Shown here in pieces: positions 8,507 to 17,400 of a DNA stretch of 64,000 nt. The translations under genes were made by a program, and so were the position numbers. The first letter of the stretch is position 1, and every line of letters starts with the position of its first letter. The notes under the pieces were generated by a model. That model had not been told where the DNA came from. It saw nothing but the letters and a program-made list of their open reading frames with translations, and made no database searches. Location: assembly GCF_003347515.1 (NCBI RefSeq), contig NZ_QEII01000315.1, forward strand, positions 209,916-273,915. The letters run 5' to 3'. Source of the stretch: Rhodoferax ferrireducens. Lineage in GTDB: Bacteria > Pseudomonadota > Gammaproteobacteria > Burkholderiales > Burkholderiaceae_C.

Positions 8507-8689
8507 TCAGGCTTCAGACTTGGTCTTGAGCACTTGGCGGCCACGGTAAAAGCCGTTGGGGCTGATGTGGTGACGCAAATGGGTTTCGCCCGTGGTGGAC
8601 TCAACTGCGATGCCTGGCACGACCAGTGCGTTGTGCGAGCGGTGCATACCGCGCTTTGAAGGTGATTTTTTGTTCTGTTGGACAGCCAT
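8507..8689 (-). CDS. rpmF: 50S ribosomal protein L32
   Basis: 60-residue basic ribosomal protein of the large subunit. It starts MAVQQNKKSPSKRGMHRSHNAL and ends RGRQVLKTKSEA. The paired Cys residues of zinc-binding L32 are absent (positions read HRSHNAL and THLRHHIS), so this is the cysteine-free form. It is placed after yceD and before plsX, a conserved order. Confidence 0.97.
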   Translation of the reverse strand: MAVQQNKKSPSKRGMHRSHNALVVPGIAVESTTGETHLRHHISPNGFYRGRQVLKTKSEA

Positions 8690-8802
8690 GATCTGCTCCT
8701 TGCGTCTGTTTGTTGCGAAGGCCGCAACATCTTGGGGTTTGTGAAACGTGTGAATTGAAACAATTCACGCGAAGCCCATGAGTATAGCGCACCTGGACCC
8801 AC

Positions 8803-9351
8803 TCAGCTTGATTTACCGCCCTGCAGCTTGGCCAACACGGCGAAAGGATTGCGCTTTTCGGCCGAGGCGGCGTCAAAACCCGGATCGACTGCCGCCAATT
8901 TAACCTCCACCGGACACGTCTCATGGCGGGGAACCACGGGCAAGGCCATCAGTACTTCATCTTCGATCAGGTCAGACAGCTTGAAATCCTGGCTCAGGGC
9001 CAGCACGTCTTCTTCCGCGTCTTCGTCTTGTGCTTCAGCCGCTTCTTCGCTGGCGACGAAACGGAAAGACTGGTTCACCGTGACCTCAAGATCCACAGGA
9101 CCCAGGCAACGCTGGCAAGTCAATGGCAAACTCACGTCCACGGTCAAATGCAGCCAGACCTGCTCGGCGCCCGCTTCGTCAGCCCGAACCTCACCTTGCG
9201 CCGACCAATCAAGCATATTATCAGCGCCTATCCCTTGTGTTTCCTGCATTAGTCGCTCATATTTCGATAGCAAATCATGTCCAGCAATCTTGCTCGCAGC
9301 CTGTGCAAACGCCTTGACATCCAGATGGGTAGGGGGAGACTCTTGTTTCAT
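8803..9351 (-). CDS. yceD: YceD/DUF177 family protein (23S rRNA accumulation)
   Basis: 182 residues of the YceD/DUF177 family, which is linked to 23S rRNA accumulation and nearly always sits before rpmF. Cys-containing blocks LPLTCQRCLGPVDLEV and VPRHETCPVE are present, with an acidic stretch (EEAAEAQDEDAEEDV) between them. It is divergent from maf, as yceD and yceF are in E. coli. A copy of the 42-bp repeat (9230-9271) is translated within it as part of GHDLLSKYERLMQETQG. Confidence 0.9.
   Translation of the reverse strand: MKQESPPTHLDVKAFAQAASKIAGHDLLSKYERLMQETQGIGADNMLDWSAQGEVRADEAGAEQVWLHLTVDVSLPLTCQRCLGPVDLEVTVNQSFRFVASEEAAEAQDEDAEEDVLALSQDFKLSDLIEDEVLMALPVVPRHETCPVEVKLAAVDPGFDAASAEKRNPFAVLAKLQGGKSS
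9230..9271 (+). repeat. 42-bp dispersed repeat, copy 4 (in yceD)
   Basis: Blocks: ATCCCTTGT, 6 nt, TGCAT, 4 nt, CGCTCA, 7 nt, ATAGC. Antisense inside yceD and translated. The middle block is the most degraded of the set but the spacing is unchanged. Confidence 0.7.
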
Positions 9352-9376
9352 GCATGCAGTGTAAGAGAATCACGGC

Positions 9377-9970
9377 ATGTCTGAAACTACACCCCGAAAA
9401 CTCATCCTGGGTTCCACCTCGCCCTACCGCCGTGACCTGTTAGCGCGCCTGCGCATCCCATTTGATGTCGTCGCGCCCGACGTCGATGAAACACCCCAGG
9501 GCACTGAAGCACCGAAACAACTGGCCTGCCGACTGGCGATGGCCAAGGCCCGTGTCGTGGCGGCCCAATTTCCGGCCTGCGTCGTGATCGGCTCGGACCA
9601 AGTGGCCGATCTGGACGGCCAGGCCCTCGGCAAACCGGGCGACCATGCACGAGCCACAGCGCAGTTGCAGCAAATGCGCGGGAAAACCGTGATTTTCCAG
9701 ACCGCCGTGGCAGTGGTTTGCCAGGAAACTGGCTTTGCCCAAATGGACCTGGCCCAGGTCAAAGTGAAATTTCGTGAGCTCTCTGATGCCGAGATCGAAG
9801 CCTACTTGCGCGCCGAAACACCTTACGACTGCGCGGGCAGCGCCAAAAGCGAGGGCCTGGGTATCGCCTTGTTGGCGTCCATCGACAACGATGACCCGAC
9901 GGCGCTGGTGGGTCTGCCACTGATTCGCACCAGCCGGATGATTCAGGCCGCAGGCATACAGGTGCTATGA
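9377..9970 (+). CDS. yceF: Maf/YceF-type nucleoside triphosphate pyrophosphatase
   Basis: Maf-family house-cleaning pyrophosphatase; the YceF branch in E. coli acts on m7GTP. 197 residues. The N-terminal phosphate loop is LILGSTSPYRRDLLARL; VDETP, the acidic IGSDQVADLDGQALGKPG and AGSAKSEGLGIALL follow. Position divergent from yceD-rpmF supports YceF rather than the YhdE branch. It overlaps the next gene by 4 nt (ATGA). Confidence 0.9.
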   Translation: MSETTPRKLILGSTSPYRRDLLARLRIPFDVVAPDVDETPQGTEAPKQLACRLAMAKARVVAAQFPACVVIGSDQVADLDGQALGKPGDHARATAQLQQMRGKTVIFQTAVAVVCQETGFAQMDLAQVKVKFRELSDAEIEAYLRAETPYDCAGSAKSEGLGIALLASIDNDDPTALVGLPLIRTSRMIQAAGIQVL

Positions 9971-10758
9971 CCATGACAACGACATCGCAAAACGCACCGA
10001 TCGCACGCGGCCGTCTCTACCTGGTTCCAGCGCCCTTGGATTTCGGCTGCGACGAAACAGTGAACCTGCAAAACACGATGCCCTGGGGCACCCTGACCGT
10101 GGCGTCGCAGCTGCAGTATTGGGTCTGCGAAAACGCCAAATCGGCGCGCGCCTATTTGAAACGGGTCAACGAGATCAGCCCGCTAAGCAGCCCGCTTCAG
10201 GCCCTGCATATTCAGGAACTGCCGCGCGAGGTCCATAAGAAAGGGGATCACACCGGCAATTTTGACGCTCGCCCTCTGCTGACTCCCGCACTGGACGGAC
10301 ACGACGTGGGGCTGGTCAGCGAGGCCGGCATGCCCGCCGTGGCGGACCCGGGTTCGTCAGTGGTGCGTGCGGCGCACGATCTGGGCATTGAGGTCATCCC
10401 CTTGACCGGACCGGTGTCACTGTTGCTGGCCTTGGCGGCCAGCGGGCTCAATGGCCAGAATTTTGCATTTGTGGGTTACTTGCCACAAGAAGCCACAGAG
10501 CGTGCCCAGCGCATTCGGGAACTGGAATCGCTGGCCTTGAAAACGGGGCAAACACAAATGTTCATTGAAACGCCCTATCGCAATGTCGCCATGATGCAGA
10601 CGCTGCTGCAAACACTGCAGCACAACACACGATTGGCCGTGTGCAGCGGGTTGACCCTGCCCCGCGGCGTCTGCCAAAGCGACACCATCAAGAACTGGCG
10701 AAAGAAGACCTCGCCACTCAACAACTCGACCCCGACGGTATTTGCGCTGGGCCGCTGA
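9967..10758 (+). CDS. SAM-dependent methyltransferase, RsmI-like (tetrapyrrole methylase fold)
   Basis: 263 residues. The central part (GLVSEAGMPAVADPGSSVVRAAHDLGIEVIPLTGPVSLLLALAASGL) is the SAM-binding core of the tetrapyrrole methylase / RsmI superfamily, followed by FAFVGYLPQ and an IETPYRN block as in RsmI. The N-terminal part departs from RsmI: in place of the usual PIGNLDD-like loop it reads PAPLDFGCDE. RsmI 2'-O-methylates C1402 of 16S rRNA; whether this paralogue shares that target is unknown. It is translationally coupled to yceF. Confidence 0.8.
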   Translation: MTMTTTSQNAPIARGRLYLVPAPLDFGCDETVNLQNTMPWGTLTVASQLQYWVCENAKSARAYLKRVNEISPLSSPLQALHIQELPREVHKKGDHTGNFDARPLLTPALDGHDVGLVSEAGMPAVADPGSSVVRAAHDLGIEVIPLTGPVSLLLALAASGLNGQNFAFVGYLPQEATERAQRIRELESLALKTGQTQMFIETPYRNVAMMQTLLQTLQHNTRLAVCSGLTLPRGVCQSDTIKNWRKKTSPLNNSTPTVFALGR

Positions 10759-10777
10759 TTCTCACCGTGGATGCGAA

Positions 10778-11848
10778 TCAGCGAAGTGCGGGAATCGATT
10801 GTAGCGCGTGCACGGCACCTGCCCCGATCGATGCGCCGAAACGCTTGACGAGGCGTTCCGCCACGTTTTCACGGCGGGTGTAATCAATGATTTCCTCGGC
10901 CTTGACGATTTCGCGTGCCACGAAATCAAGATTGCCCAACTGGTCTGCCAATCCGAGTTCAATCGCCTGCTGGCCACTCCAGAACAAGCCACTGAAGGTT
11001 TCGGGTGTTTCTTTCAGGCGGCTGCCACGGCCGGCCTTGACCACGTCGATGAACTGTTTATGAATCTGGTTCAGCATGGTTTGGGCAAAAACCCGCTGGT
11101 TGTCGGTCTGCGGGCTGAACGGATCCAGAAAACCCTTGTTTTCGCCCGCCGTCATCAGCCGGCGCTCCACGCCCAGTTTTTCCATCAGGCCGGTAAAGCC
11201 GAATCCATCCATCAGCACGCCGATGCTGCCAACGATGCTGGCTTTATCGACAAATATCTTGTCGGCCGCCACGGCAATGTAATAAGCAGCCGATGCACAG
11301 GACTCTTCCACGACCGCATACACGGGCTTCTTGTGCTTGAGTTTCAGGCGTTTGATCTCATCATTGATGATGCCGGCCTGCACCGGGCTGCCGCCTGGCG
11401 AATTGATCAAAAGGACCACGGCCTGGGCACCCGCGTCTTCAAACGCGCCACGCAAGGCCGTCACAACCAGCTCTGCACTGGCGTCCGCCCCGGAGGCAAT
11501 TTCACCCTTGATTTCCACCACCGCCGTATGCGGCGTCGAGGCATCCTGGGATGGACCATTGCGACTGATCACAACCCAAGCCAGGAGAATAAAGAAAGCC
11601 AGCCAGGCCAGGCGCACGAAACTGCGCCAGCGACGTGCCAGCCGCTGCTCGTTGAGCGACGCAAACACCAGCTTTTCCAGTGTGGCACGCTCCCAGCCCG
11701 GGCCGTCGATCGGGCTCTTGCTTGCTTCGTTTTTTGTAGCACCTGTCTCACTATTGACGTTGGCTGAAGCCTGATTTGATATCAAATCAGGCTCACGGGG
11801 CGCCCCCGACTGTTCAGGGGATTTCTCGGGGATAAGGGGGTCGGTCAT
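10778..11848 (-). CDS. sppA: S49 family signal peptide peptidase, short SppA type
   Basis: Membrane-anchored serine protease that clears cleaved signal peptides. 356 residues. One N-terminal membrane segment (WLAFFILLAWVVIS) lies at about residues 88-102, after a long polar N-terminus. S49 features are LLINSPGGSPVQAG, the nucleophile Ser in EESCASAAYYIA and the general-base Lys in GENKGFLDPF. The polar N-terminus is partly encoded by a copy of the 42-bp repeat and an adjoining 26-bp palindrome (11768-11793). Convergent with the methyltransferase gene; it shares its strand with a Rieske protein gene. Confidence 0.9.
   Translation of the reverse strand: MTDPLIPEKSPEQSGAPREPDLISNQASANVNSETGATKNEASKSPIDGPGWERATLEKLVFASLNEQRLARRWRSFVRLAWLAFFILLAWVVISRNGPSQDASTPHTAVVEIKGEIASGADASAELVVTALRGAFEDAGAQAVVLLINSPGGSPVQAGIINDEIKRLKLKHKKPVYAVVEESCASAAYYIAVAADKIFVDKASIVGSIGVLMDGFGFTGLMEKLGVERRLMTAGENKGFLDPFSPQTDNQRVFAQTMLNQIHKQFIDVVKAGRGSRLKETPETFSGLFWSGQQAIELGLADQLGNLDFVAREIVKAEEIIDYTRRENVAERLVKRFGASIGAGAVHALQSIPALR
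11724..11765 (-). repeat. 42-bp dispersed repeat, copy 5 (in sppA)
   Basis: Read on the minus strand the blocks are AGCCAACGT, 6 nt, TGAGA, 4 nt, TGCTAC, 7 nt (A-rich), GAAGC. Sense relative to sppA and translated in its N-terminal polar region. Spacing matches the other copies. Confidence 0.65.
11768..11793. repeat. 26-bp perfect palindrome in sppA
   Basis: A perfect 13+13 inverted repeat with no spacer, centred between 11780 and 11781 (half-site ending TTTGAT, then ATCAAA). It lies 2 nt beyond the 5' end of repeat copy 5 and may be an extended part of that element. In sppA it encodes the region around DLISNQA. Confidence 0.8.
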
Positions 11849-11849
11849 T

Positions 11850-12215
11850 TCAAAACTCTAGGGATTTCAGGTTATGGGCAGTATGCCAGTGCACGACGCC
11901 ATCAAACTCGGATGTGTCAATCTTTATCAAGCCACCGCGACACGGGCCACCGCGGCAAGCGCCGGTTTGCGGTTGGTAGATGGCACCATGCGTGGCACAC
12001 ATCAGCCAGTGGCCTGTGCTGTCAAAAAAGCGGTTGGGTTGGTAATCCAGCTCCATGGGCACATGGGCACAACGGTTCAGGTACGCGTACACCTGACCCT
12101 GGTATCGAATGGCGAAAGCGCGACAGGTCTGAGCGCAATAGGTCACATCAAACGGAACGGCTTCGCCGCTATCGGAAAGATCAGCTGAATTGCACAGGGG
12201 AACGAACTGCGTCAT
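11850..12215 (-). CDS. Rieske [2Fe-2S] domain protein
   Basis: 121-residue stand-alone Rieske ferredoxin-like protein. Cluster ligands are CAH in YLNRCAHVPMELD and CATH in LMCATHGAIYQP, the C-x-H and C-x-x-H pairs. A second loop, ACRGGPCRGGLIKI, matches the usual GPC stretch of small Rieske ferredoxins. No signal peptide, so cytoplasmic. Partner oxygenase or reductase is not apparent here; neighbours are sppA (1 nt away) and a HAD phosphatase 23 nt upstream. Confidence 0.9.
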   Translation of the reverse strand: MTQFVPLCNSADLSDSGEAVPFDVTYCAQTCRAFAIRYQGQVYAYLNRCAHVPMELDYQPNRFFDSTGHWLMCATHGAIYQPQTGACRGGPCRGGLIKIDTSEFDGVVHWHTAHNLKSLEF

Positions 12216-12238
12216 AGAGGGTGGAGCGCCGACGCCTG

Positions 12239-12925
12239 TCAGGCGTTGACCAGCAGCCAGTCGTGCAGTTCAGGCACTGAATGGGCGACAAAACGGGGAT
12301 TCAGAACATGGAATGCGTCAGGCTCATGGGCACCGTAGCTCACTCCCACGCTGGGGCAGCCTGCATTGAGGGCCATCTGCAAGTCATGCGTGGTGTCGCC
12401 AATCATCAGCGTGCGTGCCGGCTCCACACCAAATTCGCGCATCAACTCCTGCAACATACGGGGATGCGGCTTGCCCGCCGTTTCATCGGCCGTGCGCGAT
12501 CCGTCGAACACGCCTTGAAGCTCCACCGCCTGCAGAGCTTCATCCAGTCCCTGCCGGCTTTTGCCGGTGGCCACGGTCAGACAGTGCTGGCGCGATTTCA
12601 GATCGGACAGCATGCGCAGAACCCCATCAAACAGGCTGATGTCATTTTGGTGGTTCATGTAGTGGTGGCGATAGCGGGTGATGAGCTCGGGATATTTGGC
12701 TTCCGGCAAATCAGGTGCGGCATGCGCCAGGGCCTGCGTCAAGCTCATGCCGATCACAAAAGCGGCATCTCTGTCGCTCGGCACCAGCCCGCCCACATCG
12801 CGCACCGCGTTTTGAATGCAGCGGGTGATGATGGCGGTGGAATCAAACAGCGTGCCGTCCCAGTCAAAAGCAATCAGATCGAATTGACGAGATACGCGTG
12901 TTTCAGGATGAAGAGGGGGCAGCAT
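12239..12925 (-). CDS. HAD-superfamily phosphatase, phosphoglycolate-phosphatase-like
   Basis: 228 residues. The HAD motif I is FDWDGTLFDS with both catalytic Asp residues, motif II is TVATGKSRQGL, and motif III/IV is GKPHPRM with MIGDTTHDLQMALNAG. The helical cap after motif I fits subclass IA (Gph/PhoP type). The start at 12925 overlaps rluC by 23 nt. Substrate cannot be fixed from sequence; an HAD gene directly after rluC is common in this group. Confidence 0.85.
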   Translation of the reverse strand: MLPPLHPETRVSRQFDLIAFDWDGTLFDSTAIITRCIQNAVRDVGGLVPSDRDAAFVIGMSLTQALAHAAPDLPEAKYPELITRYRHHYMNHQNDISLFDGVLRMLSDLKSRQHCLTVATGKSRQGLDEALQAVELQGVFDGSRTADETAGKPHPRMLQELMREFGVEPARTLMIGDTTHDLQMALNAGCPSVGVSYGAHEPDAFHVLNPRFVAHSVPELHDWLLVNA

Positions 12926-13937
12926 GGGTCACAAACGCGTCAAGTTCAGAGGGTAGTTGGGCCAGCAATTCCACACGTTCGCCGCTGACCGGGTGGTTGA
13001 ACTGCAAACGCCAGGCATGCAGGAACATGCGCTTGAGGGAGGGCAGTTTTCCGGCCCGCAGCAGCGTCTTGTTCAGTTCAAAGTCGCCGTATTTGTCATC
13101 GCCCGCAATCGGATGGCCTTCGCTGGCTAGGTGAACGCGGATTTGATGGGTGCGTCCGGTCTTGATGGTGACCTCAAGCAAGGTAAAAGCGGTGGCGTTC
13201 GTCCCCCTGACTTTCACCAGCGTCACGGAAGGCATGCCGTTGGGATCATCCCGGGACACCACCTTGACGCGCCGTTCACCGGCGTTGCCCTCCTTGCCGT
13301 CCAGCAGGTATTTGTGCAGCGGTTTGTCCAGCACCTTCTTGTTGCCAGGCCAACGCCCAACGACGAGCGCCAGATAAGTCTTACCAGTTTCGCGCTCGCG
13401 AAACTGGTCTTGCAGGCTTGTCAGGGCGCTTCTCTTTTTGGCAATCAGCAAAATGCCGCTGGTGTCCCGGTCCAACCGGTGCACCAGTTCCAGGAATTTG
13501 GCCTGGGGCCGGGCCATGCGCAATTGTTCGATAACGCCAAAACTCACACCCGAGCCGCCGTGAACCGCCACGCCCGCCGGTTTGTCGATTGCAATCAGGT
13601 GATCATCTTCAAAAAGTATGGGGAAGTCACGGGCAGGCGCTCCTCGAGCCATGCCTTGCGCCATGGCCTCGGCTTTTTCAGCCACCCGTTCAGAGATCCG
13701 TACCGGCGGCAATCGCACCGCATCGCCCGTCGCCACCCGGGAATCAGCCGACGCCCGCCCCTTGTTCACCCGCACTTCACCACTGCGGATAATGCGGTAG
13801 ACGTGGGTTTTGGGCACGCCCTTAAGGTGGCGCATCAGAAAATTGTCCAGCCGTTGGCCCGCAGAATCTTCATCTACGAGGACCGTGGTGACCTGTGGGA
13901 CATGCGGGGCTGGATTGCCCCCTATAATGTGTTTCAC
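12903..13937 (-). CDS. rluC: 23S rRNA pseudouridine synthase RluC
   Basis: Makes pseudouridines at the RluC sites of 23S rRNA. 344 residues: N-terminal S4 RNA-binding domain (GQRLDNFLMRHLKGVPKTHVYRIIRSGEVRVNKGR) and RluA-type catalytic domain with the Asp in VHRLDRDTSGILLIAK. Further conserved block GRTHQIRVHLA, then HPIAGDDKYG. It is divergent from rne, the same arrangement as rne-rluC in E. coli, which supports RluC over RluD. Confidence 0.92.
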   Translation of the reverse strand: MKHIIGGNPAPHVPQVTTVLVDEDSAGQRLDNFLMRHLKGVPKTHVYRIIRSGEVRVNKGRASADSRVATGDAVRLPPVRISERVAEKAEAMAQGMARGAPARDFPILFEDDHLIAIDKPAGVAVHGGSGVSFGVIEQLRMARPQAKFLELVHRLDRDTSGILLIAKKRSALTSLQDQFRERETGKTYLALVVGRWPGNKKVLDKPLHKYLLDGKEGNAGERRVKVVSRDDPNGMPSVTLVKVRGTNATAFTLLEVTIKTGRTHQIRVHLASEGHPIAGDDKYGDFELNKTLLRAGKLPSLKRMFLHAWRLQFNHPVSGERVELLAQLPSELDAFVTHAAPSSS

Positions 13938-14141
13938 TAGCGATGCGCTGTAAGTGGTTGATTTAACGACAAGTTAACTCGCCGTTTAGGTGGAGTTTAG
14001 TTCACCCACCATGACCAGCCCCGCAAGAAGGTCGATGCCGCCATTTGCCTTTGCACGCAAACCTCAAGCCAGATGCTTGCGGTGGCCTGCAATACGAACG
14101 GTCAAGACGACGCCTTGAAATACTGATTCGGAATACCCAAA

Positions 14142-14166
14142 GTTCACAGACAACCCGTCTGTGAAC
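14142..14166 (+). promoter_or_regulatory. Hairpin in rne leader
   Basis: Perfect 10-bp stem (GTTCACAGAC with GTCTGTGAAC) around the loop AACCC, about 300 nt before the rne start. It is a plausible structured element of the rne 5' untranslated RNA; function inferred from position only. Confidence 0.5.
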
Positions 14167-14256
14167 GGAATGAAGCGAGATGTTTGTGTTGATGAGCCTG
14201 ATTCATATATGCCCACGGTGCGTTTTCGCCCCGTTTTTCGGCATGAATTGGCCATC

Positions 14257-14298
14257 AGCCCCCGTCAAACGGGCGCAACCAGCTATTAGTTTAATAGC
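14257..14298 (+). repeat. 42-bp dispersed repeat, copy 6 (rne leader)
   Basis: Blocks: AGCCCCCGT, 6 nt, GGCGC, 4 nt, AGCTAT, 7 nt, ATAGC. Non-coding copy. Its right end forms a perfect hairpin, GCTATTA with TAATAGC, around a 3-nt loop. Confidence 0.85.
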
Positions 14299-14459
14299 GC
14301 ATCCACAACCCAACCTCCTCGCTCCCCTCCACGCGCCAACGCCAAGACTCATTATTTGAGTCTCGGTTCTCCGGCAATTCCTCCTCACTTCAAAGCGTCA
14401 GTTCTGGTATCAAGCGCTCGTCAAGAGCATGTTTGTATTTGAATTGAAGGATGCTACCC

Positions 14460-17400
14460 ATGAAACGGATGCTGATTAACGCCACGCAGGCTGAAGAACG
14501 CCGCCTGGCCATCGTCGACGGACAAAAACTCCTCGACTACGAAATTGAAATTGAGGGGCGTGAACAGCGCAAGGGCAATATCTACAAGGCCGTCGTGACG
14601 CGCGTCGAGCCCTCACTGGAAGCCTGTTTTGTGGACTACGGCGAAGATCGCCATGGCTTCCTGCCGTTCAAGGAAATATCGCGCCAGTATTTCCAGCAAG
14701 GCGTGGCTGTCGGCCAGGCCCGCATCCAGGACGCCATCCGCGAAGGCCAGGAACTGCTGGTCCAGGTCGAAAAGGAAGAGCGCGGCAACAAGGGCGCGGC
14801 CCTGACCACCTTCGTTTCGCTGGCCGGCCGCTACGTGGTGCTGATGCCCAACAACCCGCGCGGTGGCGGTGTCTCGCGCCGGATCGAAGGCGAAGACCGC
14901 GCTGACCTCAAAGAAGCGCTGGAACAGCTCGAATACCCCAACGGCATGAGCATCATTGCGCGTACCGCCGGCATTGGCCGCAGCGCGCCTGAACTGCAAT
15001 GGGATCTGAACTACCTGCTTAAACTGTGGACCGCCATTGACGGTGCCGCCAAAGGGGGCAAGGGCGCTTACCTGATTTACCAGGAATCCTCGCTGGTGAT
15101 TCGCGCCATTCGCGACTACTTCAACAACGACATCGGCGACATCCTGATCGACACCGACGACGTGTACGAACAGGCCCAGCAGTTCATGGCGCACGTCATG
15201 CCAGAACACGCTGCCCGTGTGAAGCGCTACCGCGACGATGCGCCGCTGTTCAGCCGCTTCCAGATCGAGCACCAAATCGAATCGGCCTATGCCCGCACCG
15301 TGCAACTGCCGAGCGGCGGCGCCATCGTGATTGACCATACCGAAGCGCTGGTTTCGGTGGACGTGAATTCGGCCCGCGCCATCAAGGGTGGCGACATCGA
15401 AGAAACCGCCACCCGCACCAACCTGGAAGCCGCCGACGAAGTGGCGCGCCAGATGCGCCTGCGCGATCTGGGTGGCCTGATCGTGATCGACTTTATCGAC
15501 ATGGAAGAAAGCCGCAACCGCCGCGACGTCGAAAACCGCCTGCGCGACGCGCTGCGGCAAGACCGCGCCCGCGTCCAGTTCGGCACCATCAGCAAATTTG
15601 GCCTGATGGAAATGAGCCGCCAGCGCCTGCGCCCTGCGCTGAGCGAAGGCGCTTCCATCCCCTGCCCGCGTTGCGGCGGCTCCGGCCACATCCGTGACAC
15701 GGAATCCAGTGCACTGCAGATCCTGCGCATCATCCAGGAAGAATCCCTCAAGGACAACACGGCGTCGGTGCTGTGCCAGGTCCCGGTTGAAGTTGCTTCC
15801 TTCCTGCTGAACGAAAAGCGCACCGAGATCGCCAAGATCGAACTCAAGCAGCGCATCAACGTGCTGATGGTGCCTAACAAAACGCTGGAAACACCGAACT
15901 ACAAGCTTGAGCGCCTGAAGCACGACGACCCGCGTCTGGACAATATTGAAGCCAGCTACAAGATGGCTGATGACATGGAAGATCCGACGTCGGTGACGCG
16001 TCGCTCGCAAGAGCCGACCAACAAACAGACACCGATCATCAAAGGCGTGTTGCCCGATGCACCGGCGCCCGTGGCGATCCCGAAACCCGAGCCAGTCAAG
16101 CCAGTCGCCACTGCTCCGCGCGCCGCGCCCCGGCCTGTCCCCGTTGCGGCAGCGCCTGCGCCGGCCGATAAAGGCTTCTTTGGCTGGATCAAAAATCTGT
16201 TTGCCACTGAGCCCGCACCCGCGCCGCAAGCCAAACCCGAGGTCGAGGTCAGCAAGGACGACAAGCGCGAGGGTCGCGGCGGCCGTGATGGCGCCCGTCG
16301 CAATGAGCCCCGTGGCGACGCACGTCCCGAAGGGCGCGACGAGGCCCGTGGGGGTCGTGGTGCGCGTGGCGGCAGCGGCGAAGGTCGCGGCGATGGCCGG
16401 GGTGGTCGCGGCGGCCGGGGTGGCCGTGGCGAACGTCCGGCGCAAGGTCAACGCGAACGCTTCGATGCCGAAGGCAAACCTATCATGGTGGAAGCGGGTA
16501 CAAGCTTTGCCCAAGCCCCGGCGAATGCGCCGGGTCAGGATGCACCTCGCAATGAACAGGGGCAGGAACGTCCCCAGCGTGGCGGGCGCGGTGAGCGCAA
16601 TAGCCGCGGTGACCGAGGTCGCAACGAACGCACCGACAACGTCGAACAGGGCGCCCCATCTGAACGCGGCGAACCGCGGGCAGACGGCCGCAATGAGCGC
16701 CGGCCCGATCGCAACCGTCGTCCTGACGAAAACGCAAGAACTGAGGCATCCACTGGGGAAGGCAACCGCAGCAATGCAGATGCCGTAACCACCCCGGTTG
16801 AGCGTACAGCGCCCGTGCTGAACGATGCAGCGTCAGGCGCCGATCACGGCAATGGCACTGTTGAAGTAGCAGCACGTCCTGAAGGCAGCGAGACACGCGA
16901 AAAACGCTCACGCGATCGCTATGGTCGTGAACGCGCTCCCCGTGCCGACCGTCCCGAGCAGACTGATCGTCAGGAACGGCCCGCGCGTGACAGCCAGCCT
17001 GCGCCCGAACAGACGGCAGAAGAGCCGCGCCGGTCCTACTTCAGCACCAGCACTGAAACCCCAGCGCCGACACCGGTGGTCGAGCCAGCGCCAATGCAAG
17101 CTGCCGATGCAGCACAGCAAGCCCCAATCCTGGTCGCACCAGCACCAAAGGCACCCGTACCTGCGCCAGCGCCGGTCGTTGCAGCGCCGGTCGTTGCACC
17201 AGTGGTCGCGCGAGTCCATGCGCCAGTCGCTGCCGCTGCAACCGGCATGCCCAAACTGCAGCCCTTTGTTCTACCTCTGTCTGAGTTGGCGCAAGTGGCC
17301 GAGAGTTCCGGCCTGAGCTGGGTGAACTCGAACGCAGAGAAAATCGCTGCCGTGCAGGCCGCCATCGCGTCTGAGCCCAAGGAGATTCGCGTGCCGCGCG

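Larger units (their letters stand above)
13938..14459 (+). other. rne-rluC intergenic region, rne leader
   Basis: A 0.5-kb stretch with no convincing gene. A TATAAT hexamer (13923-13928, inside the start of rluC) could be the -10 of a promoter reading into it, although no good -35 sits at the right distance. It contains a 10-bp hairpin (14142-14166) and a full copy of the 42-bp repeat (14257-14298), itself ending in a 7-bp hairpin. In E. coli the long rne 5' leader folds into hairpins through which RNase E limits its own mRNA; this region is a candidate for the same role. Confidence 0.5.

Noticed and set aside
14613..16514. 633-codon antisense frame under rne.
   Set aside because: Shadow of the RNase E coding sequence; low-complexity Arg/Ala/Thr-rich product.
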